DNA of 64,000 nt from Treponema sp. Lineage in GTDB: Bacteria > Spirochaetota > Spirochaetia > Treponematales > Breznakiellaceae. Below the pieces are notes generated by a model. The model was not told where the DNA came from. It ran no database searches and worked only from the letters and a program-made list of their open reading frames with translations. The stretch spans positions 1-64,000 of the forward strand of contig JAIRQN010000056.1 of the NCBI GenBank assembly GCA_031256445.1. Direction: 5' to 3'. This document shows, in pieces, positions 14,907 through 23,540 of the stretch (within the stretch, counting starts at the first letter, position 1; every line of letters begins with the position of its first letter). A program made the translations under genes and the position numbers.

Positions 14907-17900
14907 ATGGATACTTTGATAAATATACTTCCTAAAAAAACTCTAAAATTAAATGGTAAAAGCTATATCTTGGAAAAAGTTTTAACGGGAGGAGGTTTAT
15001 CTGTCGTTTATTTAGGCCGCGCCAAAGAAGAAGAAAAATTAAAAGATTGGGTTGTAATAAAAGAATTTTTTCCTAAAGGGTACGGTATTACACGAGATGA
15101 AAATGGTGCGCTTATTATTCCGCCTGAAAAACAGAAAGAGGTTGATAAATTAAAATTGATTGTAAAACGGGAAGTTGATATTGCGCAATATCTTCGCGAT
15201 GATCGCTCTTTTTATAAAACTGATGATAAATCAAGTAATGATTTAATATTTGAATATGATGGTCCAATAGAATCAGAAGAATATAACACTCTCTATACTA
15301 TTATTAAAACAGGATCGGGAAAAACACTATTAGAAAAAATTAATAATTTTAATGATTTTATTTCTATTTGTAACTGTGTTTTGGATATATTAACTGCTTT
15401 GGAACCGGTACATGATAAAAAAACACTTCATTTAGATATAGCGCCTGATAATATTCATATTTCTACTTCCGGAACTGTACGTTTAATAGATTATAATAGC
15501 GCTTTTAGAAAAGAGATAAGAGATGAGTTTGATAATTTAATACGCGAAAGTGATGATCTTGGTACATGGCAGCCTTCATATAAACCAGGATACTCGGCAA
15601 GAGAGCTTGAAAATTTTTCTCAAACAAAACCTATTGAGCCTGATTATCAAACCGATCTTTATTCGGTAACGGCAATTTTTTTTAGGTTACTTAAAGGCAG
15701 AACATTATTAGAAGGTGATTGGAGAAATAATAAAAAATGGCGGTTAAATAATCAAAATGGTTATTTAAAAGGTTATCCAAACAGAATAGTACAGATGGTA
15801 AATGATTTTTTATGGAAAGGAATTAATAATCATTTTAAAAATATACCAGAAATGAAAGAAGCAATAGAGATTTTAAGAAATGGAGCGGAAGAAATTAAGA
15901 AACGACATATTTATAACTTTAAATATTTTAAAAATGAGTTCTATTATTATACTAAAAAAAACGAAGGATTATACGGTAATTTGTATGTAAATAATCAACA
16001 TATTCCTATAAAATTAATTTGTAATGAATTAAGTATAAATATTATGGATTTTATTAATGATAATAATTTCCGTTATGCGTGTTTGACCGGTGAGGGTGGC
16101 ATGGGGAAAACATATACATGTATTAATTTGGGCATTAAATGTATTGACAAAGAGAAATGTGTAGTATATATTCCACTTCACGATTATGATAAGCAATATT
16201 TTATTGAAGAAAGCATAAAAGTTGCTTTTGGCATTCAATCAGAAACAGAAGATGTATATAAAGATTTAATTAATGAAGAAGAAATCTTTATCTTATTAGA
16301 TGGATACAATGAAATTAATTCAAACTATATTGATAATTTTGCTAAAGAATTCGAAGAATTATGTTCAAAGAGTTATTTGAAAATATTGATAACATCCAGA
16401 AATGATGATTATAAAAAAATTAAAAACGAACTTAATGCTAAAAAATTTGAAATGCTATCATTTATGCTTATTACTAATGAGATTATAGATGAATGGATGA
16501 AGAAATATACCTCACAAAATACTAAAGTATTGCCAAGTGAATATAATGTATTGCGTAATCCTATGTTTTTAAAGATTTATGCTTATAATATAAATGAACA
16601 AAAAAAAACTATCAACCCGGAAGATTATAATTTCCTTAAAAATCCAACAACAGCAGGTGAAATAATTTGGAACTTTTTAGAACATCAAATTATTAAGTCA
16701 GAAGAAAGCAAGTATAAAAATACTAAAGAAAATAATATAGATATAATAAGGGAAGGATTTGGTAAAATATTACTTCGTTATCTTCTTCCATGTATCGCTT
16801 ATAATATTGAAATTGATGGAAAGTTAGATTTTGAATTACCAGACTTAGAAAAGTATATAAAAAGTTTTGATAAATATTATAATGAAAACAATAATATTGT
16901 TCCTGATTTTATTAAATATAAAAGTACTATTAACTATTTCTTATATAAATTAGATGATAGAGCAAATTGCTTGATAGAGCAATGTACAAAATATTTCTGT
17001 ATAGTATATGAATCAGGTGAAACTTACACATTTACCCACCAATATTTTAGAGATATTTTCTCAGCAACTCATATTAAAAACCAAATGGAATTAATTTGCA
17101 AAAATAAATCCATAGATATATCTGTATTTACACAAAAAACATTTCTTCCTCATATTATACAAATGCTGTCACAAATATTACAGGAACATAAAAAAAAACC
17201 TCCAAAATTTAATAATTCAGTTTTAAGAGAATATATTCAAAAATTAAAAGAAATATTTAAAGAAAAAAATGATGAAGAAATACAAAGATGTGTATTTAAC
17301 AGTCTTGAGATAATTAATTATGCCAGAAATGGAAATATGAGCCATGAAGATTTCTCTGAATTGGATTTAAGAGCGTATAATTTTAATAATATTATTTGCG
17401 ATAATACTAAATTTATAAGATCTTGTATATCAAAGAATACATTCTTTGCAGATGGACATGATTCTATTGTAAGAAGTGTCAACTACAGTCCTAATGGAAC
17501 TTATATTGTTTCAGCCTCAAATGATAAAACTGTAAAAATATGGGAGATATACACCAGAAAATTATTACATACTCTTAGTGGACATTTAAATTCTGTTTTT
17601 AATGCAATATTTAGTCCTATTGATGGAAAATATATTGCTTCTGTATCATGTGAAGCAATCATATTATGGGATAGGGTTAGCGGGAAACAATTATATGAAC
17701 CTATTAAAGGTGATTTTAGAAATGTACTTGATATAAGTTTTAGCCCTGATGAAAAGTATATTGCTTCGTCTTTCCTTGATAAAAATATAAAAATATGGGA
17801 AACTACGACAGGTAATCCCTGTACGATAGGAAATGAGATTTTTACAGGAAATGTAGAATATTTGTATGACGATACATCTGTTTTTTCTAATCTTTGGGAT

Positions 17901-19646
17901 AATTCATATAAGGTATTTATAAATCATAATGGGAGAAATATTGATATTTTTAAGAATTTTTTAAATTATGATGGTTTTTTTTCTATTAATAATAAAGGTT
18001 ATTTGACTATACATTGGTTAAAAGAAAAAAGTAAAGCTATAAATAGTGATATAATAGAAAAATTAGATCAAGAAGTACATTCTTTTAAACAAATAGAATA
18101 TAGTTCCAATGGGAGATATATATCTTTTATAACTAAAAAAGATTTTTTAATTATAAAAGATATAGAAAACAATGAAAATACTTACGCTAAGCAAAGTAAA
18201 AAGGCTATTTACAATGCAAGATTTGCCCCAAAGTCTGAATACATCATTTTAGGTTTATCTGATGGCACTATTGAAGAATGGGATATTATACAAAGAAAAA
18301 TAAAACGTGTATTCGGAAACAAGTGTGATTATACTTTAAATAATGTGAATTTAAGTCGGGATGGTGAATTTATTATAATGTCAACAAATGATGATATTAT
18401 TATGTTAAAAAATATTAAAAGAGAATGCTTAATTAATTACTTTGAAGGTTCTAATGCGTTTTATAGTCAAAATGATAATTATTTTTTTATTATATATAAA
18501 AACATATTAAGTATATATGATAATTTTGAATATAAATTAATAAAAAATTGTCCCCACTATCTTTATAATATTTATCCTGATTATATAGAATTTGCAAAAT
18601 GTTCATCTAAGAGTAATTATATAGCTACTGTATCAAAAAAAAGAATAACAATATGGAAATGTAAAAATGGTGAAAATATAAATTTCTTTGAACATTATGA
18701 AACTAGAGATGTACAATTCAGTCCAGATGAAAATTATATTCTTGTAACCAATAATGATTATATTAAAATATATAATATACATGATAAATCATCTGAAGTT
18801 CTCAAAGATTCAAGTACTGCCTATTCTGCACAATACTCGCCAAACGGTGAATTAATTATTTATGCTCAAGGAATAAATATATATGTTTATGATATAAAAA
18901 ATAAAACAACTAGAAAAATTGACGGAAAAGCAGGTAGTGACAATGATATCAACTGGTTTAGTGTACAAGATTTATGTTGCGGTGCAGATATTCAAAATAA
19001 AAATGGAAATCAAACTGATCAACTAATTATTGGAATTTTACATGGTTATAATAATGTATTAGAAGAGAACAGAAATGAAGTAAAAATATGGGATATTGAA
19101 ACAGGTAATTTAATACCTTTTTTTGATGAAAGTATTAATTGTGATTCAATATCAAAAATTAAATACAGTCCCAATGGTTTACATCTCATTGTATTTTACG
19201 AGAGAAAAGGAATGAAAATATTTTATCTGCAATGGATATGGTCAAAAGAAAATGGTACATACAGACTAGAAAAAGTAATTAGTTCGGAACTTAAGCGTTT
19301 TACTGATGAGATGAATGCTTTATCTAATGATATTTTAGAAGATATTAACTTTAATTCAAATGGTAGATATATTTTTTATTATATTAATAGTTTTAAATCT
19401 TTTATGAATAGCTTTTTTTTGAATACCTATTTTAAGAATAAATATATAAGCAATTTTATTAGGATATGGGATGTTTTTGAGGATATATTATATGATTCGA
19501 TATATCCTGTACAATTTTTGAAAGTTATTAAAGCCGATTTTACAGAAATAGAGCAACCTAAAGATTTTACTGTATATGATTGGGATAAATTAATAAGGGT
19601 ATTAAAACAAAATGGAGCTATTTTAAATGAACAGATTGACAATTAA
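14907..19646 (+). CDS. protein kinase - NACHT NTPase - WD40 fusion (STAND-type)
   Basis: A 1579-aa multidomain protein; start ATG 14907 (MDTLINILPKKTL), not the track's 14796. Residues about 14-320 form a Ser/Thr kinase-like domain: Gly loop TGGGLSVVYLG, Lys in VVIKEFF, catalytic loop LHLDIAPDN (Asp and Asn kept, HRD altered), metal Asp in LIDYNSA and a TDLYSV helix. Residues about 390-640 form a NACHT NTPase: Walker A GEGGMGKT, Walker B IFILLDGYNEI, sensor LITSRND and LRNPMFLKIYA. About 805-845 is pentapeptide-like (SELDLRAYNFNN). From about 849 to the end there are roughly a dozen WD40 blades, the first with SVNYSPNGTYIVSASNDKTV. Effector-NTPase-sensor order is that of STAND/NLR proteins, several of which are bacterial anti-phage sensors. 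Very AT-rich, suggesting horizontal origin. Confidence 0.9.
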   Translation: MDTLINILPKKTLKLNGKSYILEKVLTGGGLSVVYLGRAKEEEKLKDWVVIKEFFPKGYGITRDENGALIIPPEKQKEVDKLKLIVKREVDIAQYLRDDRSFYKTDDKSSNDLIFEYDGPIESEEYNTLYTIIKTGSGKTLLEKINNFNDFISICNCVLDILTALEPVHDKKTLHLDIAPDNIHISTSGTVRLIDYNSAFRKEIRDEFDNLIRESDDLGTWQPSYKPGYSARELENFSQTKPIEPDYQTDLYSVTAIFFRLLKGRTLLEGDWRNNKKWRLNNQNGYLKGYPNRIVQMVNDFLWKGINNHFKNIPEMKEAIEILRNGAEEIKKRHIYNFKYFKNEFYYYTKKNEGLYGNLYVNNQHIPIKLICNELSINIMDFINDNNFRYACLTGEGGMGKTYTCINLGIKCIDKEKCVVYIPLHDYDKQYFIEESIKVAFGIQSETEDVYKDLINEEEIFILLDGYNEINSNYIDNFAKEFEELCSKSYLKILITSRNDDYKKIKNELNAKKFEMLSFMLITNEIIDEWMKKYTSQNTKVLPSEYNVLRNPMFLKIYAYNINEQKKTINPEDYNFLKNPTTAGEIIWNFLEHQIIKSEESKYKNTKENNIDIIREGFGKILLRYLLPCIAYNIEIDGKLDFELPDLEKYIKSFDKYYNENNNIVPDFIKYKSTINYFLYKLDDRANCLIEQCTKYFCIVYESGETYTFTHQYFRDIFSATHIKNQMELICKNKSIDISVFTQKTFLPHIIQMLSQILQEHKKKPPKFNNSVLREYIQKLKEIFKEKNDEEIQRCVFNSLEIINYARNGNMSHEDFSELDLRAYNFNNIICDNTKFIRSCISKNTFFADGHDSIVRSVNYSPNGTYIVSASNDKTVKIWEIYTRKLLHTLSGHLNSVFNAIFSPIDGKYIASVSCEAIILWDRVSGKQLYEPIKGDFRNVLDISFSPDEKYIASSFLDKNIKIWETTTGNPCTIGNEIFTGNVEYLYDDTSVFSNLWDNSYKVFINHNGRNIDIFKNFLNYDGFFSINNKGYLTIHWLKEKSKAINSDIIEKLDQEVHSFKQIEYSSNGRYISFITKKDFLIIKDIENNENTYAKQSKKAIYNARFAPKSEYIILGLSDGTIEEWDIIQRKIKRVFGNKCDYTLNNVNLSRDGEFIIMSTNDDIIMLKNIKRECLINYFEGSNAFYSQNDNYFFIIYKNILSIYDNFEYKLIKNCPHYLYNIYPDYIEFAKCSSKSNYIATVSKKRITIWKCKNGENINFFEHYETRDVQFSPDENYILVTNNDYIKIYNIHDKSSEVLKDSSTAYSAQYSPNGELIIYAQGINIYVYDIKNKTTRKIDGKAGSDNDINWFSVQDLCCGADIQNKNGNQTDQLIIGILHGYNNVLEENRNEVKIWDIETGNLIPFFDESINCDSISKIKYSPNGLHLIVFYERKGMKIFYLQWIWSKENGTYRLEKVISSELKRFTDEMNALSNDILEDINFNSNGRYIFYYINSFKSFMNSFFLNTYFKNKYISNFIRIWDVFEDILYDSIYPVQFLKVIKADFTEIEQPKDFTVYDWDKLIRVLKQNGAILNEQIDN

Positions 19647-19712
19647 AAGTTTCATAAATATCTAAATCACATACTTTCAAATATCAACGACAAAACCCCT
19701 AAACTGATACGA

Positions 19713-19745
19713 TATAATCATTATTACAAACCTTTGTTAAAGGTT
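19713..19745 (+). promoter_or_regulatory. possible -10 box and inverted repeat before secreted protein
   Basis: TATAAT at 19713-19718 is followed by AACCTTT-GTT-AAAGGTT (19729-19745), a perfect 7-bp inverted repeat near the expected transcript start. No good -35 box is visible. Candidate regulated promoter for the gene at 19777. Confidence 0.4.
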
Positions 19746-19776
19746 AATGATAATGTCTAAACAAGAGGGGAATGTT

Positions 19777-20397
19777 ATGAAAAAGGTGTTTTTATTTGTT
19801 AAATTGTTGATTTTTTTGGTTTCTGCCGGATTTGCACAATCGTCTCAGAATAATCCGGGTCAACTTGCAGAATTGCTTAAAAATGATACTCTTACCCTTT
19901 TTGCAAGAGGAAATGGAGGCAGCTCTGGCGCTGTCGTTTATGGAAGTTTAAAGAACAATTCTTCAAACGTGGTATATGTTGATGTAAACCTGAATGATGG
20001 TCTTTTTTTGATTAATAACGCGGAAGGTCAAAACATGATCGCTACAAGCGTGTTCTTTGCTGACGGCGGATTTTATAAAATTAATTCAAAAAAATTTATA
20101 AATCTCGCTCCAAATTCGAATACCCAGATCGTTATGAATGCTTTTTGCGTTGATTTTGAAAAGAAAAACCCGATTAAAACAGAATCTTTTTCATTAAGTG
20201 TAATGCCGGACAGATTGAAAAACATATCTTCGAACATAAGCAGGTATATTGCAAATCATCTTTATGATGACGATCCGGTTACTCCGGTTCAACTTGCTGT
20301 TTGGCATACCCAGGGAATATCACAAAAAGATATTTCTGCAAAATTTATTTTTACTGCCTATGACTGGGAAATATCTATAAAAATTCTTGATTATTGA
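19777..20397 (+). CDS. secreted protein of unknown function
   Basis: A 206-aa precursor starting at MKKVFLFV (19777, RBS GAGGGG), ten codons inside the track start. The signal peptide ends FVSAGFAQ or near it. The mature part begins with SSQNNPGQLAELLKNDTL and has alternating strand-like segments (GAVVYGSLKNNSSNVVYVDV, GLFLINNAEGQNMIATSVFF) suggesting an immunoglobulin-like or beta-sandwich fold with late-embryogenesis-like features. I do not recognise the family. It is followed 48 bp later by a lipoprotein gene and could be co-transcribed with it. Confidence 0.65.
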   Translation: MKKVFLFVKLLIFLVSAGFAQSSQNNPGQLAELLKNDTLTLFARGNGGSSGAVVYGSLKNNSSNVVYVDVNLNDGLFLINNAEGQNMIATSVFFADGGFYKINSKKFINLAPNSNTQIVMNAFCVDFEKKNPIKTESFSLSVMPDRLKNISSNISRYIANHLYDDDPVTPVQLAVWHTQGISQKDISAKFIFTAYDWEISIKILDY

Positions 20398-20445
20398 CGA
20401 TATTTTTGAAATACACAAATATTTTATTTTTTATGGAGGTAAAAA

Positions 20446-21114
20446 ATGAAAATAAATAAAGCAGTAAAAATAATATTTGGAATAATGTTTCAATTATTGA
20501 TTTTGGGGTGTATGTCCCAAAAAGACATAACGCCTGCAGAGCAAAATTATGGCATAAAATTGGGGATACAATATGCGTCCTATTCTAATAATGATGTAAC
20601 GAATTTTTTTTCTTATGCTTTATTAACATCTGATTTAGATCATATTTTATTAACAGATTCAGATAATTATGTCAATTTTGATCAAGATCAAATAATGAAA
20701 ACCAGAATACAAGGCAATCTTCGGCTTTTTATTAATGAAAAAAATCAATCAAGTTACTACAATTTTATTAATTTAAAAGAACTTCCATTTACCTATAATG
20801 GTAATACAGTTTACTCATATATTTATTCACATTCAATAATACCTGATAGTTATTTTGTTGGAGTTGCATTAATTTCAATAGATACAAATGTTAAAAAAAT
20901 GTATTTTTGGAGAACACATAGTACATCTTTAACAAGATTACCGGGAATTAGTGATTTTGGTAATATATTTATAGGCAATTGGTACAGAAACATAGATATT
21001 CAAAGCATGGAGAGAGCGTATTCGGTGTTTTCTACCTATAACAAATATCAGGAATCAATCAGCAGTATCAATGATTTAGATGATTCCAGTTTATTTATTA
21101 CATTTACCTGGTAA
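20446..21114 (+). CDS. lipoprotein of unknown function, 222 aa
   Basis: The N-terminus MKINKAVKIIFGIMFQLLIL ends in a good lipobox (LILGC), and TGGAGG precedes the ATG. The mature part is rich in Tyr, Asn and Ser and has no recognisable domain. Its 3' end overlaps the convergent transketolase gene by 11 bp, which marks the edge between the AT-rich accessory block and the core operon on the minus strand. No terminator hairpin is seen at the junction. Confidence 0.65.
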   Translation: MKINKAVKIIFGIMFQLLILGCMSQKDITPAEQNYGIKLGIQYASYSNNDVTNFFSYALLTSDLDHILLTDSDNYVNFDQDQIMKTRIQGNLRLFINEKNQSSYYNFINLKELPFTYNGNTVYSYIYSHSIIPDSYFVGVALISIDTNVKKMYFWRTHSTSLTRLPGISDFGNIFIGNWYRNIDIQSMERAYSVFSTYNKYQESISSINDLDDSSLFITFTW

Positions 21115-22051
21115 AACCGCAAAGTTCCTGCGCTTTTTTCACCAGACTGCCTACATCGAGCCCAAAACGATCAACAAGGTAGTCTTGGGTGCCCACTTCG
21201 CCGAACTCATCACGGATACCGATACGAGCGAATTTGCAGCCGCAGCCGTTTTCAGCGAGAATTTCCGCTACCGCGCTGCCAAGCCCGCCCATTATCTGGG
21301 CGTTTTCCGCGCTTATTACAGCACGCACTTTGCCGGCCTGGTTTAGAATTGCTTCACTGTCGATGGGTTTTAAGGTCAAAACGTCCAAAACGCCGGCGCT
21401 GATGCCCAATTCGGCGAGTTTTTCGCATGCTTTTAACGACTGGTTCACCATCAGGCTGCCAAGAGCCGTAAAGCAGACATCTTTTCCCTCTTTCAGTACC
21501 TTTGCCTGTCCGAACCTGAAAGTTTCATTTTCAGGGTAAAGATAGGGAACCGGTTTTCTGGGAATCCGTAAATAGTGGCATCCGTATTCTTCGGCCATAA
21601 GGCGCACGAAGGCGGCGCATGAAGCCGGGTCAGACGGTTCAACCATTGTGAGTTTGGGAACAGCCCTCATCAGGGCAAGTTCTTCAAAGGGCATGTGGGT
21701 GCCGCCGTTAAAGGCCGCGGTTACGCCGGGGTCAGTTCCTATCAGTTTAACATTCAGTTTCGCGTAGTTTGCGGAAAGGAAAAACTGATCGTATACCCGC
21801 CTTGAGGAAAAGCAGCCGAAACCGGACGCGAACGGGATTTTCCCAAGCGTTGAAAGTCCGGACGCGATACCGATCATGTTCGCTTCCGCTATGCCACAGT
21901 TAAAAAAACGATCCGGATAAGTCTTTTTGAAAATTCCCGTATTTGTGCAGCTCATTAAATCCGCTTCCAGCACAACTATATTTTTATTTTTCCCCGCCAA
22001 TTCCACTATTGTATCGACATACGCCATGCGCATTTCTTTTTGCTCTGCCAT
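21104..22051 (-). CDS. transketolase, C-terminal subunit
   Basis: A 315-aa protein equal to the pyrimidine-binding and C-terminal domains of transketolase: ETDLMSxTxTxxF-like start (LEADLMSCTNTGIFKKTYPD), FNCGIAEANMIGIASGLS (the catalytic Glu), the loop PFASGFGCFSSRRVYDQ, GTDPGVTAAFNGGTHMPFEEL, and the final domain with DVLTLKPIDSEAI. Together with the N-terminal subunit upstream it would form a heterotetramer that moves two-carbon ketol units in the non-oxidative pentose phosphate pathway with thiamine diphosphate. RBS AGAGGT. Split transketolases of this kind are common in anaerobes and archaea. Confidence 0.93.
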   Translation of the reverse strand: MAEQKEMRMAYVDTIVELAGKNKNIVVLEADLMSCTNTGIFKKTYPDRFFNCGIAEANMIGIASGLSTLGKIPFASGFGCFSSRRVYDQFFLSANYAKLNVKLIGTDPGVTAAFNGGTHMPFEELALMRAVPKLTMVEPSDPASCAAFVRLMAEEYGCHYLRIPRKPVPYLYPENETFRFGQAKVLKEGKDVCFTALGSLMVNQSLKACEKLAELGISAGVLDVLTLKPIDSEAILNQAGKVRAVISAENAQIMGGLGSAVAEILAENGCGCKFARIGIRDEFGEVGTQDYLVDRFGLDVGSLVKKAQELCGFTR

Positions 22052-22109
22052 TTTTAACCTCTATTCCATAAATTCGAACATGAAACAACGTTTCATGATT
22101 ACTTCCTGA

Positions 22110-22925
22110 TTATAAAGCCGCGATTGCTTCCCTGGCTTTTTCCATATCAAAAGCCATACTGTGGTTTTTCTCGACGCCTTCCGCGAAATTACAGCCCTTT
22201 CCCTTGATAGTATCCATGATTATCATCGAAGGTCTTTCCTTTTCCGCCAGCGCCTTTTCAATTGCGCTATCCAGTGCGGCTATATCGTGTCCGTTTACTT
22301 TCTGCGTGAACCAGCCGAAGGCGTTCCACTTTGCGGCAATATCGCCCATATCCAGAATGTCCTTTGTAAAGCCGTCAAGCTGCTGTTTGTTGTAGTCGGT
22401 AAAAGCAACAAGATTTGATAATTTATGATATGCGGCAAACAGCGCGCCTTCCCATATCTGCCCTTCGTTTGACTCGCCGTCTCCGATAACGGCGTATACG
22501 GTCTGGGTTTTTTTATCCATTTGCAGTCCAAGCGCTATGCCGATTGCGGCTGAAAAACCCTGTCCCAGGGAGCCTGTTGTCATATCGATGCCGGGGGTCT
22601 TGTTGCGGTCGCAGTGGCTTGGGAGGCTGGTTCCGCCCTTGTTCAGGGTAGTAAGCCAGTCCCTGGGAAAAAATCCTTTGAGCGCCAATGCGGCGTAGAC
22701 GGCAGGCCCGGAGTGGCCTTTTGAAACAACCAACTGATCCCGCTCTTCCCAGCGCGGGTTTAAAGGATCTACTTTCATGCGGTGAAAATACAGCAGGGCC
22801 AAAAGATCCACAATGGACATTGCGCCTCCTATATGACCGGTTCCCAAAGTCCCGATTTCCTCAATTGTCATTTTTCTGATTTCTTTTGCCTGTGCTTTAA
22901 GATAATCTTCTTTTTCTTTGTCCAT
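22110..22925 (-). CDS. transketolase, N-terminal subunit
   Basis: A 271-aa thiamine-diphosphate-binding half of transketolase, starting at MDKEKEDY (22925, AAGGAG). It has TGHIGGAMSIVDLLALLYFH, SKGHSGPAVYAALALKGFFP and the ThDP motif GDGESNEGQIWEGALFAAYHKLSNLVAFTDYNKQQLDG. It precedes the C-terminal subunit by 58 bp in the same operon. The ORF track start 33 codons upstream lies in untranslated leader. Downstream of ribF; the gene order TPR, ribF, tktN, tktC suggests one transcript, though no metabolic link between them is evident. Confidence 0.93.
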   Translation of the reverse strand: MDKEKEDYLKAQAKEIRKMTIEEIGTLGTGHIGGAMSIVDLLALLYFHRMKVDPLNPRWEERDQLVVSKGHSGPAVYAALALKGFFPRDWLTTLNKGGTSLPSHCDRNKTPGIDMTTGSLGQGFSAAIGIALGLQMDKKTQTVYAVIGDGESNEGQIWEGALFAAYHKLSNLVAFTDYNKQQLDGFTKDILDMGDIAAKWNAFGWFTQKVNGHDIAALDSAIEKALAEKERPSMIIMDTIKGKGCNFAEGVEKNHSMAFDMEKAREAIAAL

Positions 22926-22971
22926 ATTTTTCTCCTTAGGCATTATAACCTGTCTTTTTAAAATTGTGTAG

Positions 22972-23532
22972 TTATGCTGAATCGCCGAGCATCTTTTCCG
23001 CCAGCTCAGTATGTCCCTCGGCAATCGCTTCGCGGATACGGCTTGAACTGACAGGCAGCGAACCTTCCATTACCTGCGGAACAATTCCGGCGGGAATGTT
23101 ATGAGAAGCGAAAAATTTTTGTATAGCCTGTGTGTCTGTATCCAGATGATAACCGCAGCGGAAGTCGCTTCCTGCCGCGAAGAAGCCGATTCTTCCGCGT
23201 TTTAAAATAATTTCCAGAAAATCAATTCCGGGCATTCTCCTGAACTTTTCGGTTAAATCGGCAATTATGACAATTTGAATTCCCAATTTTTCAAACATCA
23301 ATAATCTTTCCCGGAAACCATGAATATCTTTCCGATCCCTGTTCCCTGTCTTATGGTTTTCCCGGAATGTTATAATTACCGGCGTATAATTAATGTTATG
23401 TGAAACAACACGCTCTATCAGCGCCTGATGGCCGCGGTGCACTCCGTCAAAAACGCCGACAGTCATGGAAGAATATTTTTCTCCCAGCGGCAGTCCGTTT
23501 TGTAAAAATTCCTCCCATGTAATTATCTGCAC
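22972..23532 (-). CDS. ribF: FAD synthetase (FMN adenylyltransferase domain only)
   Basis: A 186-aa RibF-type nucleotidyltransferase: VGVFDGVHRGHQALIERVV (HxGH-class nucleotide site), PVIITFRENH, FAAGSDFRCGYH and VSSSRIREAIAEG. It would adenylylate FMN to FAD. Usual bacterial RibF proteins are about 310 aa with a C-terminal riboflavin kinase; that domain is absent here, since the protein stops soon after the SSxxIR motif. FMN must then come from a separate kinase or uptake. GTG start at 23532, 8 bp after the TPR gene stop, with a weak ribosome site. Confidence 0.85.
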   Translation of the reverse strand: MQIITWEEFLQNGLPLGEKYSSMTVGVFDGVHRGHQALIERVVSHNINYTPVIITFRENHKTGNRDRKDIHGFRERLLMFEKLGIQIVIIADLTEKFRRMPGIDFLEIILKRGRIGFFAAGSDFRCGYHLDTDTQAIQKFFASHNIPAGIVPQVMEGSLPVSSSRIREAIAEGHTELAEKMLGDSA

Positions 23533-23540
23533 ATTAAAGC

